A stretch of DNA of 64,000 nucleotides from Sciurus carolinensis (lineage: Eukaryota > Chordata > Mammalia > Rodentia > Sciuridae), in contig NC_062232.1 in the NCBI RefSeq assembly GCF_902686445.1, forward strand, positions 70,015,440-70,079,439. Direction: 5' to 3'. Each line of letters begins with the position of its first letter. Positions within the stretch are counted from its first letter, which is position 1. Below the pieces are notes generated by a model that saw only the letters and a list, made by a program, of their open reading frames with translations, did not search any database and had not been told where the DNA came from. The translations under genes were made by a program, and so were the position numbers. Shown one piece after another: positions 23,574-34,340 of the stretch.

Positions 23574-23989
23574 GACCTACATATATATATATAAATATAC
23601 ATACATAGAAAAGGATGTGAGCATCAGTGTTAAACGACATGTTTAAAATCTAAGCTCTGACTCTTCACAAAGGTCAATGATTTGGGAAAGTTATTAACTT
23701 TTATTTGCAATGAAACTATGATTCAGAGATAATTATCTCTATCTCAAATTGTGGTTATGAAATTTATAAGAGACATAATATGGAAAATATAACTACTAAG
23801 TAGAAAAATTAGGGGTTGAATTGGTGGCTCCAGTGGTAAAAAGAAAAGAAGCCTCAGTCAATGCATAGAAAAAAGTTACATGTATGGTTTTTATTAATAC
23901 AAAAATATCAATGATCATTTTAAAAATGAATAGACTATGTATATATATATATACATTTTATATATATAATATATATATATTATATATAT
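23266..23989. other. AT-rich DNA with CA/TA microsatellites
   Basis: No gene. Microsatellites of (CA)n then (TA)n at about 23512-23600 and TA-rich runs at 23938-23990. Confidence 0.7.
23512..23600. repeat. (CA)n(TA)n microsatellite
   Basis: CA dinucleotides followed by several TA blocks. Confidence 0.9.
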
Positions 23990-24415
23990 GACAGAATATT
24001 ACTCAGCTTTAAAAAGGAATGTAATTATGTCATTTTCTGGTAAATGGATGGAGTTGGAGAATATCATGCTAAGCAAAATAAGCCAAACCCAAAACCAAGG
24101 CCTAATGTTTTCTCTCATATGTGGGATGCTAATTCACAACATGGGTGGGGGTTGCTAGGTAAGAATAAGTTATCTTAGATTAGGTAGAAGAGAGTGAAGG
24201 GAGGGGAAGGGATATGGGGGTAGGAAGGATAGTACAATGAAACAGACATTTTTATCTCATGTACATGTATGACTGCATGGACCCATGTGATCCTACAATA
24301 TGTACAATCAGAAAAATGAAAAATTATATTCCATTTATGTATGATTTATCAGAATGTATAAATGCATTCTACTGTCATGTATAACTAATTAGAACAGATT
24401 AAAAATTAAATAACA
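23990..24415 (+). mobile_element. L1 3' end (5'-truncated)
   Basis: Begins at the ORF2/3'UTR boundary (gaatattactcagctttaaa, gagaatatcatgctaagc) and ends with aatgcattctactgtcatg, then ataactaattagaacag and an A-rich tail. Same 3' end type as at 33130 and 11755. Confidence 0.88.
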
Positions 24416-24900
24416 GAAAGCAAATAGACTAAATATACCATATAATAAAGGCAGAAACTGATAGATGAATTAAAAAACCCTGAATATATACTATGTGAAC
24501 CTAGAAGAAATTCACTTCAAACATATAGTCTCAGGTAAGTTAAGAAAAGGGATGGAAAGATACACTCTGCTACCTTTAATAAAAAGAGAAGTGAAATAGG
24601 TACATTAATTTCAGGAAAAACATACTTGATAAATGAGGAAAATTATGAGGAGAAAAGAGATTGAAAAAAATAAATGGATATTACATAATGATAAATGGGT
24701 AAATTCTCCATGAAAATGTAAAATATATATTCACCTTAAAGCATCAAAATATGTGAGAGAAAAATTATAGAACTTCATGTAGAAATTGATAAGTAAAATA
24801 TATTTGGATATTTCAATAATTCTTTTTCAATAACCGATAGGAAAATTAAGCAGAATATCTATGGAGCTACATACAGAGTCACTTGTATTATTTATGCCAA
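24416..24900 (+). mobile_element. Old L1 fragment, ORF2 endonuclease region
   Basis: Decayed sequence that follows the L1 ORF2 endonuclease region. A run near 24520-24640 corresponds to the 'tctcaggtaagttaagaaaagggatgg' area and one near 24690-24760 to the 'caattctcc...atatatgcacc' area. It sits directly after the previous L1 tail, so the younger L1 probably landed in the older one. Confidence 0.55.
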
Positions 24901-26109
24901 CATAAAATGAGATTAGCATTTTTAAATTAAGTAGATATGTATATTTTAAATTCCTTTTACTTTTTTAATATAAAAAATATAGATACATATAATTAAAAAA
25001 ACAAAGATAAAGAGTTTGTAAGCATGAATATGGTGCTCACTCCAAAAGTTTCATACCTGCTATCATTAAGGATTTAAGGATTGCAAAGTGTATTTTGCTC
25101 CAATTGCAATATTTTTCTCTAAAATTATTCTTAATTATTATATCCTAATTTGTCATCTCAGCAGAAATAATCTGATTGATTGTTTGATTTAAGTATCTCA
25201 TTGTGGACAAACAACTTTTTACATGAAGTCCGAATGTGATGGTGGGAAGTACATTCTCAGAAGAATATTTTTAAAGAGAGGATGAGTTGTTTGCTAAGGG
25301 AATATCCTTAGAATAATCAATTATTAAGGGATCTGCTTTGCTTTATTTTCTGATCCTTGAGTACAGGTAATCCTTATCTCAATTCTCAAAATCTAGACTT
25401 ACAAGATCCTTTAAGAAGAGAGATCAAGTTACTAGTTCTTGAAGAAGATTCTGGAGAAAATTTTAAATGAGAACCTAGTAGCGAACAATAATTTTGAATG
25501 AATTAAAACAAGACTCTCATACATATATAAAGTGAACTTATGTCTACAATTTATATTATTAATTACAATGTGAAATGATCAAGATTGTAAGACTGGTTCA
25601 GAAATAATGGGATTTCCTAGTGGTTGTATTAATTTATAATTCACCAATAGTATAAGTGTGTTGGTTTTCCTTCACATCTTGATGGCTGTCATTCTGACTT
25701 CAGTGAGATGAAATCTCAGTGTAGTTTTGTGTATGTGTGTGTGTGTGTTGTGTGTGTATGAGTTTTGACCCAGAAATAACTCAATTAGTAATAAAAAAGA
25801 ACATCTGAAAAAATATTCATTGTTAATATAACTCTATAAACTAACTTTTGGTTATTATTTCTATGATTTGTAATACTTCCTACAGAATTCATTTATATCT
25901 CTTTCAGGGAAGAATCATTTGAATCCCTTTCAAGTCCTATAGGTTAACATCTACCCTTCAGAAATTCTAAAAATAACCTAATCAACAGTAGACATAAAAT
26001 CAAAGAAAAATAAACATTCCCAAAGTACATTATCAGTAGATAAGCTGGCTAGAACAATACCAGAATACACCAATTATATATGCATACATAGACTCATTTT
26101 GCTTATTTT
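24901..26109. other. AT-rich DNA, small L1 scrap
   Basis: Mostly unassigned. About 25665-25725 is a scrap of reversed L1 ORF2 (gctgtcattctgacttcagt, gagatgaaatctcagtgtag), followed by a (TG)n run at 25731-25760. Nothing else is recognised. Confidence 0.5.
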
Positions 26110-26640
26110 TATATTTTGGATATAGTAGAATCCCTTTATGCAAGATCTCCAGTGGATGCCTAAAGTTGTGTAGAGTACTGAATCATATATAAACTACTTT
26201 TTTCTCTGCATACATACATATGAGAATGTTTATTTTATAAATTATGCATCCTGAGAGATTAGCATCCATTAACATACATACAAGAGAATATAATAAAAGT
26301 TGTGTGAATGTGTTCTAATTCTCAATCCCAGTACAGTGTACCCAATTACTGTGGCAGCTATTAAATGATTAAATGGGGGTGTAGCATATACAGCATGATA
26401 CACTGAATGAAGTGATGATTCATATCCATTAAGGAATGAAGTGAGACAGTGCAAAGTTTCATATTACCTGAAAAGAAACACAATTTAAAGGTTTTTTTGT
26501 TGTTGTTTGTTTATTTATTGTTTTGTTTTGTTTGTTTACTTTTTCATTTAATATTTTTAGGCCATGTTTGACCATTGGAAATAGCAACCATGGAAAGGAA
26601 ATCTATGGATATGATGGCACTACTGTACTATTTCTAACAC
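26110..26640 (+). mobile_element. Decayed DNA transposon (Tigger-like, non-autonomous)
   Basis: The left end reads tagtagaatccctttatgca and the right end ggcactactgtacta, so the ends are imperfect inverted repeats bounded by TA, as in Tc1/mariner-Tigger elements. Inner phrases (ccagtggatgcctaaa, ataaaagttgtgtgaatgtg, atgtttgaccattgg) match a common mammalian element of this type. A GTTT-rich simple stretch at 26490-26540 lies inside. Family name not certain. Confidence 0.6.
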
Positions 26641-27736
26641 TGAATTAAGGCTAAAATTTTAGAGTCAGAAATAAAATAAGCAGCAATTATTCATTTTATT
26701 ACGGTGTTGATTTTAAAGTTAATCAGTCATTAATGAAACAGTCAGACTTATTGACAACTTATTGCATGACAAAGCAATAGTTTCAGGTATATTTTAATAA
26801 TTGATTTTTTTAAAAATCTCCTTCAAATTCTTAGAGAGGACTTAATTGACCAGGCCCTTCATTGACTAGGACTCCACTGGTGTTGTGTATAAGGAAAAAT
26901 ACCATACCTCTCCACTCAGGGTTTAATAAGATGGAAGGGCTAGGCATAGTTAGAAATAACAGAGAAATATATTCATGGCAAGGTTGATGAAGCTTCCCTG
27001 AAAGAGAGAAATAATTTCCTTCAGTTTTTAATACAGTTACATATGTCCTTTGTAGGGTAGTTTAATAAATGGAGTTTTAATTTAATGAAACAATTCCATT
27101 ATCCCAGTAGTTTTAAGGAATATGTTTATATTCTGTATTTTAGCCACTGCTATATAATATATTGATTATAAACTATAAATCTTCTATATTTTTCCACCTC
27201 TCTTTTTCACTTGCATCTTGCATCTTGAAGAGTATATTCCTCCCCATGCAATTGTAATGAAGAAACAAAGATTCCAAGAAACTATTATCGTATATAAAGA
27301 ATACTTTCTGAGTGTACATCTACAGACTAGTAGGAAAATTAGATAAAACAGGGTCTAAGGTAAAGGGAATGTGAGGATCATGTTACATAAGTAAAAAGTT
27401 GAACAGAGATCCTTTGTCTTTAGGGTTCAGGAAGCAAAGATGAGCATAAATGACCCCTCCCCAATTCTGAGTTCACCTCTGGACTACCTTCAATTCAAGG
27501 GTGCTAGACATTTGTAAGCCCTGTTAGAACTGAGGGCAAGGGGTTCCATACTCTGTGAAAGGTCAAGAACTTCTGAGCAAGAAAATTGAAATGATCCTTT
27601 TGGATAGTACACCATCAGGGGCCAGTATAATAAACCCACCACTACTGTCATATTTTTCAAACTTTTTAAACTGAGACTATTAGTAATCTAAGATTTAGCA
27701 AACTTATCCCTTCATTAAATATTTCTTCAAGTCAAA
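26641..27736. other. No recognisable gene or repeat
   Basis: AT-rich, single-copy looking DNA, slightly less AT-rich around 27420-27620. No open frame of note. Confidence 0.55.
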
Positions 27737-28275
27737 ATATTTGTGTTACCCAGAATAGCTAAAACAATCCTTAGCAGGAAGAATGAAGCAGGGGTATCGC
27801 AATACCAGAACTTCAACTATACTACAAAGCAATAGTAACAAAAACGGCATGGTATTGGCACCAAGTAGACAGGTAGATCAATGGTACAGAATAGAGGACA
27901 TGGACACAAACCCAAATAAATACAATTTTCTCATACTAGACAAAGGTGCTAAAAAATATGCAATGGAGAAAAGATAGCCTCTTCAACAAATGGTGCTGGG
28001 AAAACTGGAAATTCATATGCAACAGAATGAAACTAAACCCCTATCTCTCACCCTGCACAAAAATCAACTCACAATGGATCAAGGACCTCGGAATCAGACC
28101 AGAGACCCTGCATCTTATAGAAGAAAAAGTAGGTCCAGAGCTTCAACATGTCGGCTTAGGACCAGACTTCCTCAACAGGACTCCCATAGCACAAGAAATA
28201 AAAGCAACAATCAACAACTGGGATAAATTCAAACTAAATAGCTTTCTCTCAGCAAAGGAAACTATCAGCAATGCG

Positions 28276-28281
28276 AAGAGA
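28276..28281. repeat. 6-bp TSD of the ERVK-type LTR, left copy
   Basis: aagaga, repeated at 28741-28746 right after the LTR. Six bases is the duplication length usual for class II (ERVK/IAP-like) retroviruses. Confidence 0.85.
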
Positions 28282-28740
28282 TGTCCCGACCCGTGGGACA
28301 TCAACGCAGGACGGCAAACCTAAGAGAGAAGGAATGAAGGGACAAGAGACACAGGGAGTGACAGCAAGACAGGAATTCTGATCAAGCTGCAAATTTTATT
28401 GTTCTCACGGGTATTTATGCTGAGGGAATGAGGGGTATGATGAGACACAGGCTGGTTGGCTGTATTTTTCTTTTGGGCTCCTGATAAGGTGCAAGTTCAC
28501 GCCGGTGGGAAGGTGAAATCCCAGAAGAGAAGCGGGGGCGGCGGTGCCATAGGCAGAATTATCAGCCAGGAGTGGAGAGGGGGCACGCTCCAGGAATCCA
28601 TCAGCCGTCAGCTGCAGGGTACCTGAGTCAGCTGCAGGGTGTTTGCGCAGGGGAGGCAACTGCAAAATGCTCCCTGGGCTGCTGCTTACCGTAAAGGTCA
28701 GAACGTCCTCAGAATGAGAACTTCTTCTTGGTCCCTGACA
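28282..28740 (-). mobile_element. Solo LTR, ERVK (class II) type
   Basis: 459 bp that start TGTCCC and end CTGACA on the plus strand (TGTCAGG...GGGACA on the minus strand), bounded by 6-bp TSDs. On the minus strand a TATA-like site (plus 28411-28425) is followed by AATAAA (plus 28395-28400), which sets the orientation. No internal viral sequence is next to it, so it is a recombination-derived solo LTR. It is younger than the L1 it splits. Confidence 0.9.
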
Positions 28741-28746
28741 AAGAGA
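28741..28746. repeat. 6-bp TSD of the ERVK-type LTR, right copy
   Basis: aagaga, identical to 28276-28281. Confidence 0.85.
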
Positions 28747-28926
28747 GAGCCTACAGAGTGGGAGAATATCTTTCCCAATCATACTTCAGATACAGCACTA
28801 ATTTCCAGAATATATAAAGAACTCAAAAACTCTACATCAAGAATACAAATAACCCAGTCAAATTTGTTGACTAAGGATATGAACAGATCCTTCACAGAAG
28901 AAGATCTATAAACAATCAACAAACAT

Positions 28927-29334
28927 ATGAAAAAATGTTCATCATCTTTAGTAATAAGAGAAATACAAATCAAAACTACACTAAGATTCCATCTCACCCC
29001 AATTAGAATGGCAATTATCAAGAATACAAGCAACAATAGGTGTTGGAGAGGATGTGGGGAAAAAGGTACACTCATACATTGCTGGAGGGGCTGCAGATTA
29101 GTGCAGCCACTCTGGAAAGCAGTTTGGAGATTCCTTAGAAAACTTGGAATGAACCCACCATTTGACCCAGCTATCCCACTCCTCGGCCTATACCCAAAGG
29201 ACCTAAAATCAGCATACTACAGAGATACAGCCACATCAATGCTCATAGCTGCTCAATTCACAATAGCCAGACTGTGGAACCAACCTAGATGTCCTTCAAT
29301 TGATGAATGGATAAAGAAACTGTGGTATATATAG
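28927..29334 (+). pseudogene. L1 ORF2 C-terminal fragment
   Basis: A 135-codon open piece of the ORF2 C-terminal domain with the Cys/His-rich cluster. It corresponds to the 305-codon minus-strand piece at 15717-16634 and is nearly identical in many runs. It cannot act alone because the endonuclease and RT parts are absent. Confidence 0.9.
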
Positions 29335-29702
29335 ACAATGGAATATTACTCAGCTATAAAGAATAATAAATTATGGCATTTGCAAGCAAATGGATGATAC
29401 TGTAGAATATCATGCTAAGTGAGATAAGTCAATCTCAAAAATCCAAAAGGTGAATGATCTCACTGATAAGAGGATGATGACACATAATGGGGGTGGGAGG
29501 GGGGCAAGAATGGAGGAAGGAGGGACTGTATAGAGGGAAAAGACGGGTGGGAAGGGTGGGGGGGAAGGAAAAAAATAACAGAATGAATCAAACATCATTA
29601 CCCTATGTAAATGTATGATTATGCAAATGGTATGCTGTTACTCCATGTACAAACAGAAACAACATGTATCCCATTTGTTTACAATAAAAATAAATTAAAA
29701 TA

Positions 29703-30106
29703 AAAAAAAGAAACAAGGAGAACAAACAGCTTGAGAGAAATTGTTCTAACATCATCATTTAAAGGCTGAATCCAACATGTCTGCCTTGGACTGCCCACTT
29801 GCTCCTAAAAATAGATTCCCATTTCTTCCTAAAATAGTTTGAGTTAGACTCCCACCACTTCAAAGGTAGAAGTCCTCACCCAGGATGTTGGAGAGAAAGC
29901 CTTGTCAAGCTCTGTCACATCTTCCCACCAGACTTGAGTGCTGACTCGGCCCACATTTGGATTCCCCCAAAGCAATCAGCTATTCCCACTAAGACTGGGC
30001 AGCCTCGTATGTCCCCAGGGTGGTATTGTGACAATATGGGAATGTACAGAAATATTGAAGAATTGTCTGGAAAACCACCCCCCAAATTTTATCATGAGTA
30101 TTACTG
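29703..30106. other. Moderate-GC single-copy looking DNA
   Basis: About 400 bp of less AT-rich sequence with no repeat I can name. The open frames across it are short and run into the neighbouring transposon, so I do not call a gene. Confidence 0.5.
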
Positions 30107-30620
30107 TACAGTCATGCATAAGGACACTGCAGTCAATGAGGGACCACATATGCCTACGTGGCCCCATAAGATTCTGAGGGAGCTGAAAAGTTCCAGGACC
30201 CTGTGGTCACCCTAAAGTCACAGCCCAAAGCATTCCTCACGTGCTTGTGGTAATGCCATGTAAACACCCCTACTGCCTGCTGGCCATCACACATGCAATT
30301 ATCATAGATAACACTTAATCAGTGACTTGTTTGTGTATTTGGTATACTGTGCTTTCACTGTTATCTTAGAGTGCACACCTTCTACTTCTTTAAAAAAAAA
30401 AAGTTCATGGTAAAACAGTAGACATGTCACACGGGCAGGAGCCTCACACATCTGGTATTTATCATATCCCTTGATCGTATCCAGAGACTGCACTGAATCG
30501 TTGACCCCCACCACCCAGGCTGTGTAAGTACTGCTCTATGACATCCCCACAGTGACAAACTCACCTCACAACGCATTTCTCAGAATGGGTCCCTGTCATT
30601 GAGGGACCCACAATTGCCCT
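30107..30620 (+). mobile_element. Decayed Tigger-like DNA transposon
   Basis: The left end is TA followed by cagtcatgcataaggac. Inner blocks (ccccataagattctgaggga, gtgtatttggtatactgtg, ttagagtgcacaccttctac) and the far end (acgcatttctcagaatgg, then gtccctgtcattgagggac) match the well known mammalian element whose ends read CAGTCATG and which is cut at TA. A poly-A run at 30391-30401 and indels show its age. Family assignment to TcMar-Tigger is from memory. Confidence 0.7.
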
Positions 30621-31470
30621 TGCTTTGTTACCTACGGATCCACCCGTCCATCCTACAATCTGTCTGGTTTCTACTACATTTGCAGACATGAGTGCAGCCC
30701 ATCCCTTGAATGATTCCACATATAGCATTGTTTTACTGGGATAAGAACTGGAGAATCTCAGACTCCCCAACTCTTAAAATCATCCACACCCAAAGACAGA
30801 ATCAGACTCTTCTGCCTGTCTGCAGCCGCCATCCACAGCTACTCCATGGCAAACATTTCCCCTCCCCGAATAGGGGAAGACTTCTTTCCACCAGTGATCA
30901 TCAGTCCTTCCAACCACAGCTTGTGAGAAAGAAGGTGGCTGGAACCAGCTGGTTTTAGTTTTGTTTTATTTGGAGTAAAGTGTTCTTCCAGGTGGAGGGT
31001 GTCAGGGTGGCGGAGTGCCACAGAGAAATGACAGAGAAGATGGAATGCAGGTTAATCCTGTAATCACAGAGCTAACAGAACGGGCATGGCTACAAACAGC
31101 CCCAGACACAATGAGAGGGATCTGTACCTGCCAACTTCCCAGTTTCTCCCGTACAAACCCATGTTGTTGAATCCCGGCTCCAGATTCTGAAAGGATCCTT
31201 CCCACTCAGCAACCCAACCACACTTGGCTCTCAACTGAAATCCCAGGCAGCTTTGGGGTTCAGGACAGTCAGGGAGTGGGATTCTCTGCCCACCTCTGGA
31301 TATCATCTGGGGGAGTGGCCACGGCGGTGACTCCCTCGTTCATGGGTACACTGCGAAAGCCAACAGGGGACCACGTGGACAAAAGCTTGGAAATCATCAG
31401 GGGCTGCAGAGAGTGCAAGAGCTGGCCTGTGTTGAATGCTCCTCCTAGGTCAAACCCTGTCCTAAGCTCT
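30621..31470. other. GC-richer block without a named repeat
   Basis: About 850 bp at close to half G+C in a window that is otherwise strongly A/T. The longest open frames (82 codons on plus, 80 on minus) lack any motif I know. It could be old unique DNA, an unrecognised repeat or a conserved non-coding element. Confidence 0.5.
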
Positions 31471-31632
31471 CTACATTTTTCAATTTATTGAATTCTTACA
31501 TCAATCTCAGGAGTTAGATGCTGTTCTTATCCTCATTGTACAGATGAGTAAACTAAGGCAAGGAGAAACTAAGTAACCCACCCATGCAGTCCAGCTCCAG
31601 AGCCATGCTCTTACCCATTATGCTATCCTGAG
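31471..31632 (-). mobile_element. MIR SINE
   Basis: The plus strand carries reversed MIR blocks: tattgaattcttacatcaat, acagatgagtaaactaaggc, aactaagtaac, ctccagagccatgctcttac, and ccattatgctatcct at the tRNA-derived head. MIRs are pre-eutherian and well diverged, as here. Confidence 0.85.
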
Positions 31633-31832
31633 ATAATACTGAGCAAAAGAAGCAAGACACTAGAGGATATTCTGCATGATCCCATTGTATAATGGACAAA
31701 ACTGATTAAACTCATGAATGATGCCCGAAGTCAAGACTGGGGCTCCCTGCAGTGGCAGGGTGGAAGGGTTGCAAAAAGTTATGAAGGGAGCATCCAGGCA
31801 TCTCAAGTGCCCATACAAGTGCATTTCTTGGG

Positions 31833-31920
31833 GCTGAGGGTATAGCTCAGTGGCAAAGCCTGGGCTTGCATGCAGAAATCCCCAGCGCCTATGTGTTGTG
31901 TGTGTGTTTCTTCATCTGGG
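31833..31920 (+). mobile_element. ID-type SINE, diverged
   Basis: ggggctgagggtatagctca, then tgggcttgcatgcag and aaatccccagcgcc, followed by a TG-rich tail. It follows the ID order (A box then B box) but is shortened in the middle. Confidence 0.65.
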
Positions 31921-32307
31921 TGGTGGTTCAGAGGTTCATTCATCTTATAAAAGTTTATCCAACTGTACCTCTCTGATATTTGTACTCATCTATATGCATA
32001 ACATTATTAAATTCTTATTTTTAAGAACTCAGATTTGTCTGAGCCACATCCCCCCAAAACAATTAAAAAATTGTGTTGACTGGTTTGAGCAAAAACAATT
32101 CATCATGACATTTATCATTTTAAGGTGTGGAAAGAATATATATTTTGAGTAGACAACATTTTTGTAAGCCATAATTAATGACTATGACAAGAGAATTTCA
32201 CATAGAACTCTTAAATATGGTGCTTTCAAAAAACTTTATCCTAGTAAGTTAAACTTTGGTATCAAAATAAAACTACTTCTATAAATTTCTTTCTACTGAA
32301 ATGTGCT

Positions 32308-32359
32308 GTGGTGTGTGTGTGTGTGTGTGTACACATGTATATACATATAGGCATATATG

Positions 32360-32391
<32 letters not shown>
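32308..32391. repeat. (TG)n / (TA)n microsatellite
   Basis: Two TG runs separated by a short TA-rich piece. Confidence 0.9.
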
Positions 32392-32767
32392 AACTATAAA
32401 TGTATGCTTATAAGTACTTTGGGAGAAATGCAGTGTAGTAGAAGAAAATTTAGTAGCAAGGAATTCCATTTCCAAGGACACTATAGACAGATATGTTTGT
32501 ACTAATTTTTATCTACTTTTTGAACAACCTACATGTCTGATTCATTGGATGTCTGCTGTATAAATTTTTCTTTGACTCAATGTATCTATTCAGGATTATT
32601 TTGAGCAAAATCATTCATCATTTTATCCATATTCAGAACAATCAGCACTTAAACTGCTGCCTAAATTACAACTAAATAAGTATTAGACTCAACAAAAACT
32701 CTATTAAAGAGACTATGTAATAAATAGGAACACTTTCTTAAAGGTGGATAAAAATCATCTAGAAAGA

Positions 32768-32851
32768 TTTTATATATATATATAATATATATATTTTTAT
32801 ATCTATTTAATATATATATTTTATATATTATATATATATTATATATATATA
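32768..32851. repeat. (TA)n-rich low complexity
   Basis: Almost only T and A in imperfect TA dinucleotides. Confidence 0.9.
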
Positions 32852-33129
32852 GTGAAAGAGTCAAAAGGAAGACACTTGAAGAAAGAAATTGTGTTTTATC
32901 AGCTATACTATCCTACTATGTTACTATTTTTAGGTTTATTGACAAAAATTTTTCAAGGGTACAAATAATTATAGACATTAAAAAAGAATTTTTAGATATT
33001 GAAGAAGTATTTTCACACTAAATACCAATGATTTTTAGTGGGGCTGTAGTTATCTTCTTGTGGTTATAATAGGCTTCCATCTTTTATAGAGAAAAATTAT
33101 GAGGAAAATTTATTTTATGAAACATAAAG

Positions 33130-33340
33130 TGCTATAGGGAGGGCAGGGGTATAGGAGTAGGAAGCCTAGTAAAATGGATCATTATTATCCTATATAAGTA
33201 TATGACTACATGACTGGTGTGATTCTACATCAAGTACAACCAGAAGAATGAGAAATTATGCTACATTTATCTATGATGTGTCAAAATGCATTCTACTGTC
33301 ATGTATAACTAATTAGAATCACAACAAAAAGAAATGTAAA
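33130..33340 (+). mobile_element. L1 3' end (short, 5'-truncated)
   Basis: About 200 bp of L1 3'UTR ending aatgcattctactgtcatg and taactaattagaatcac, then an A-rich tail. Same type as 23990-24415. Confidence 0.85.
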
Positions 33341-34097
33341 AACTTTACTAGACAATAAATTTGAAGTAAAAATTTTATAAAAATATAGTGCTATAAATGT
33401 ATCTAATTTATATGACTAATGACTAGATTACCCATACATCCTATTTGGAATCTTTCCTAACCAGGGATATGAATAAACCCTAATGTGATCAGACAAGCCT
33501 GGTAACATTGCTATATCCACAACTGTGTAATATATTTCCAATTTGGGTACCCCATAATCAAATCAAGACAACTACATCTATAATCACCAGAGGCACCTGG
33601 ATGTCATAAATTCCAACATGCCCTACATGTACCTAGCTGTCTCCAGATTGATAATCTATTTCTCAAATAGTTAATTTTGCCAGTGGGACCCCTTTGGACT
33701 GGTTATTGTATCTTTTGACAAGTTCCCATCATTATTTGAGTACTTTCTTGTTTTATAACATAACAAGCCCCCCCCAGTACCTCATATTTTTCCCTGTCCC
33801 AAACTTGAAAGCAGTCAATTTTCTGATGAAAACTTTTTTTTTTCTTTTAGTAGGCATTGACATATAGAAACTGAAATCTAGAACACACTCACTCCTATTA
33901 AGTAGCACTGTACCCGACAGAGCTAGGAAATATAGCTATATTCATATACACTCACTCACATACACATACATGGCTAATTTATATCTACATCTAATCCATC
34001 TCTCTAAATATCAAAAATGACTAGAACTCATACCATTTACTTTAAATTTCAATACAAAACCTCCATTTTCATTTTGTTCTGCTTTACCTTTTCTGTA
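33341..34097. other. No recognisable features
   Basis: AT-rich DNA. I see no gene, RNA or repeat that I can name. Confidence 0.5.
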
Positions 34098-34320
34098 AAT
34101 CTTTTTTTTTTTTTTTTTTTTTTTTTTTGCACTAGGGATTAAACCCATGGGCACTTAACCACTGAGTCACATCTTCAGTCCTTTTTTTATATTTTATTTA
34201 GAGACACGGTCTTCGTGTCTTCATAAATTGCTGAAGCTGGTTTTGAACTTGAGGTCCTCCTCACTCTGCCTCCAGAACCTCTGGCTAGGATTACAGGCAT
34301 GGACCACTACACCCGGCTTT
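34098..34320 (-). mobile_element. Composite B1+ID SINE (MEN-like), minus strand
   Basis: A T run at 34098-34129, then the reversed ID half (gcacttaaccactgagtcac) and the reversed B1 half (ttgctgaagctggttttgaa, aggattacaggcatgga, cactacacccggc). Sciurid composite type. Confidence 0.9.
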
Positions 34321-34340
34321 GTAATTCTTTTTTTTTTTTT

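Larger units (their letters stand above)
27737..29702 (+). mobile_element. 5'-truncated L1 LINE, interrupted by an LTR
   Basis: The last ~1.5 kb of L1, beginning inside ORF2 (cccagaatagctaaaacaat) and ending with 3'UTR and A-rich tail at about 29680-29702. ORF2 C-terminal sequence, including the Cys/His cluster [18 protein letters not shown], is open at 28927-29334. The 3' end has the same subfamily sequence as the 15.4-21.7 kb L1. A solo LTR at 28282-28740 splits it cleanly, and the L1 reading continues across if the LTR and one TSD copy are ignored. Confidence 0.93.
31921..33125. other. AT-rich DNA with TG and TA microsatellites
   Basis: No gene. (TG)n at 32308-32330 and 32367-32391, TA-rich runs at 32768-32851. 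The open frames over these are repeat artefacts. Confidence 0.65.

Noticed and set aside
29934..30215. 93-codon frame, MSADSAHIWIPP start
   Set aside because: Runs into the Tigger-like transposon and no motif is seen; likely chance in moderate-GC DNA.
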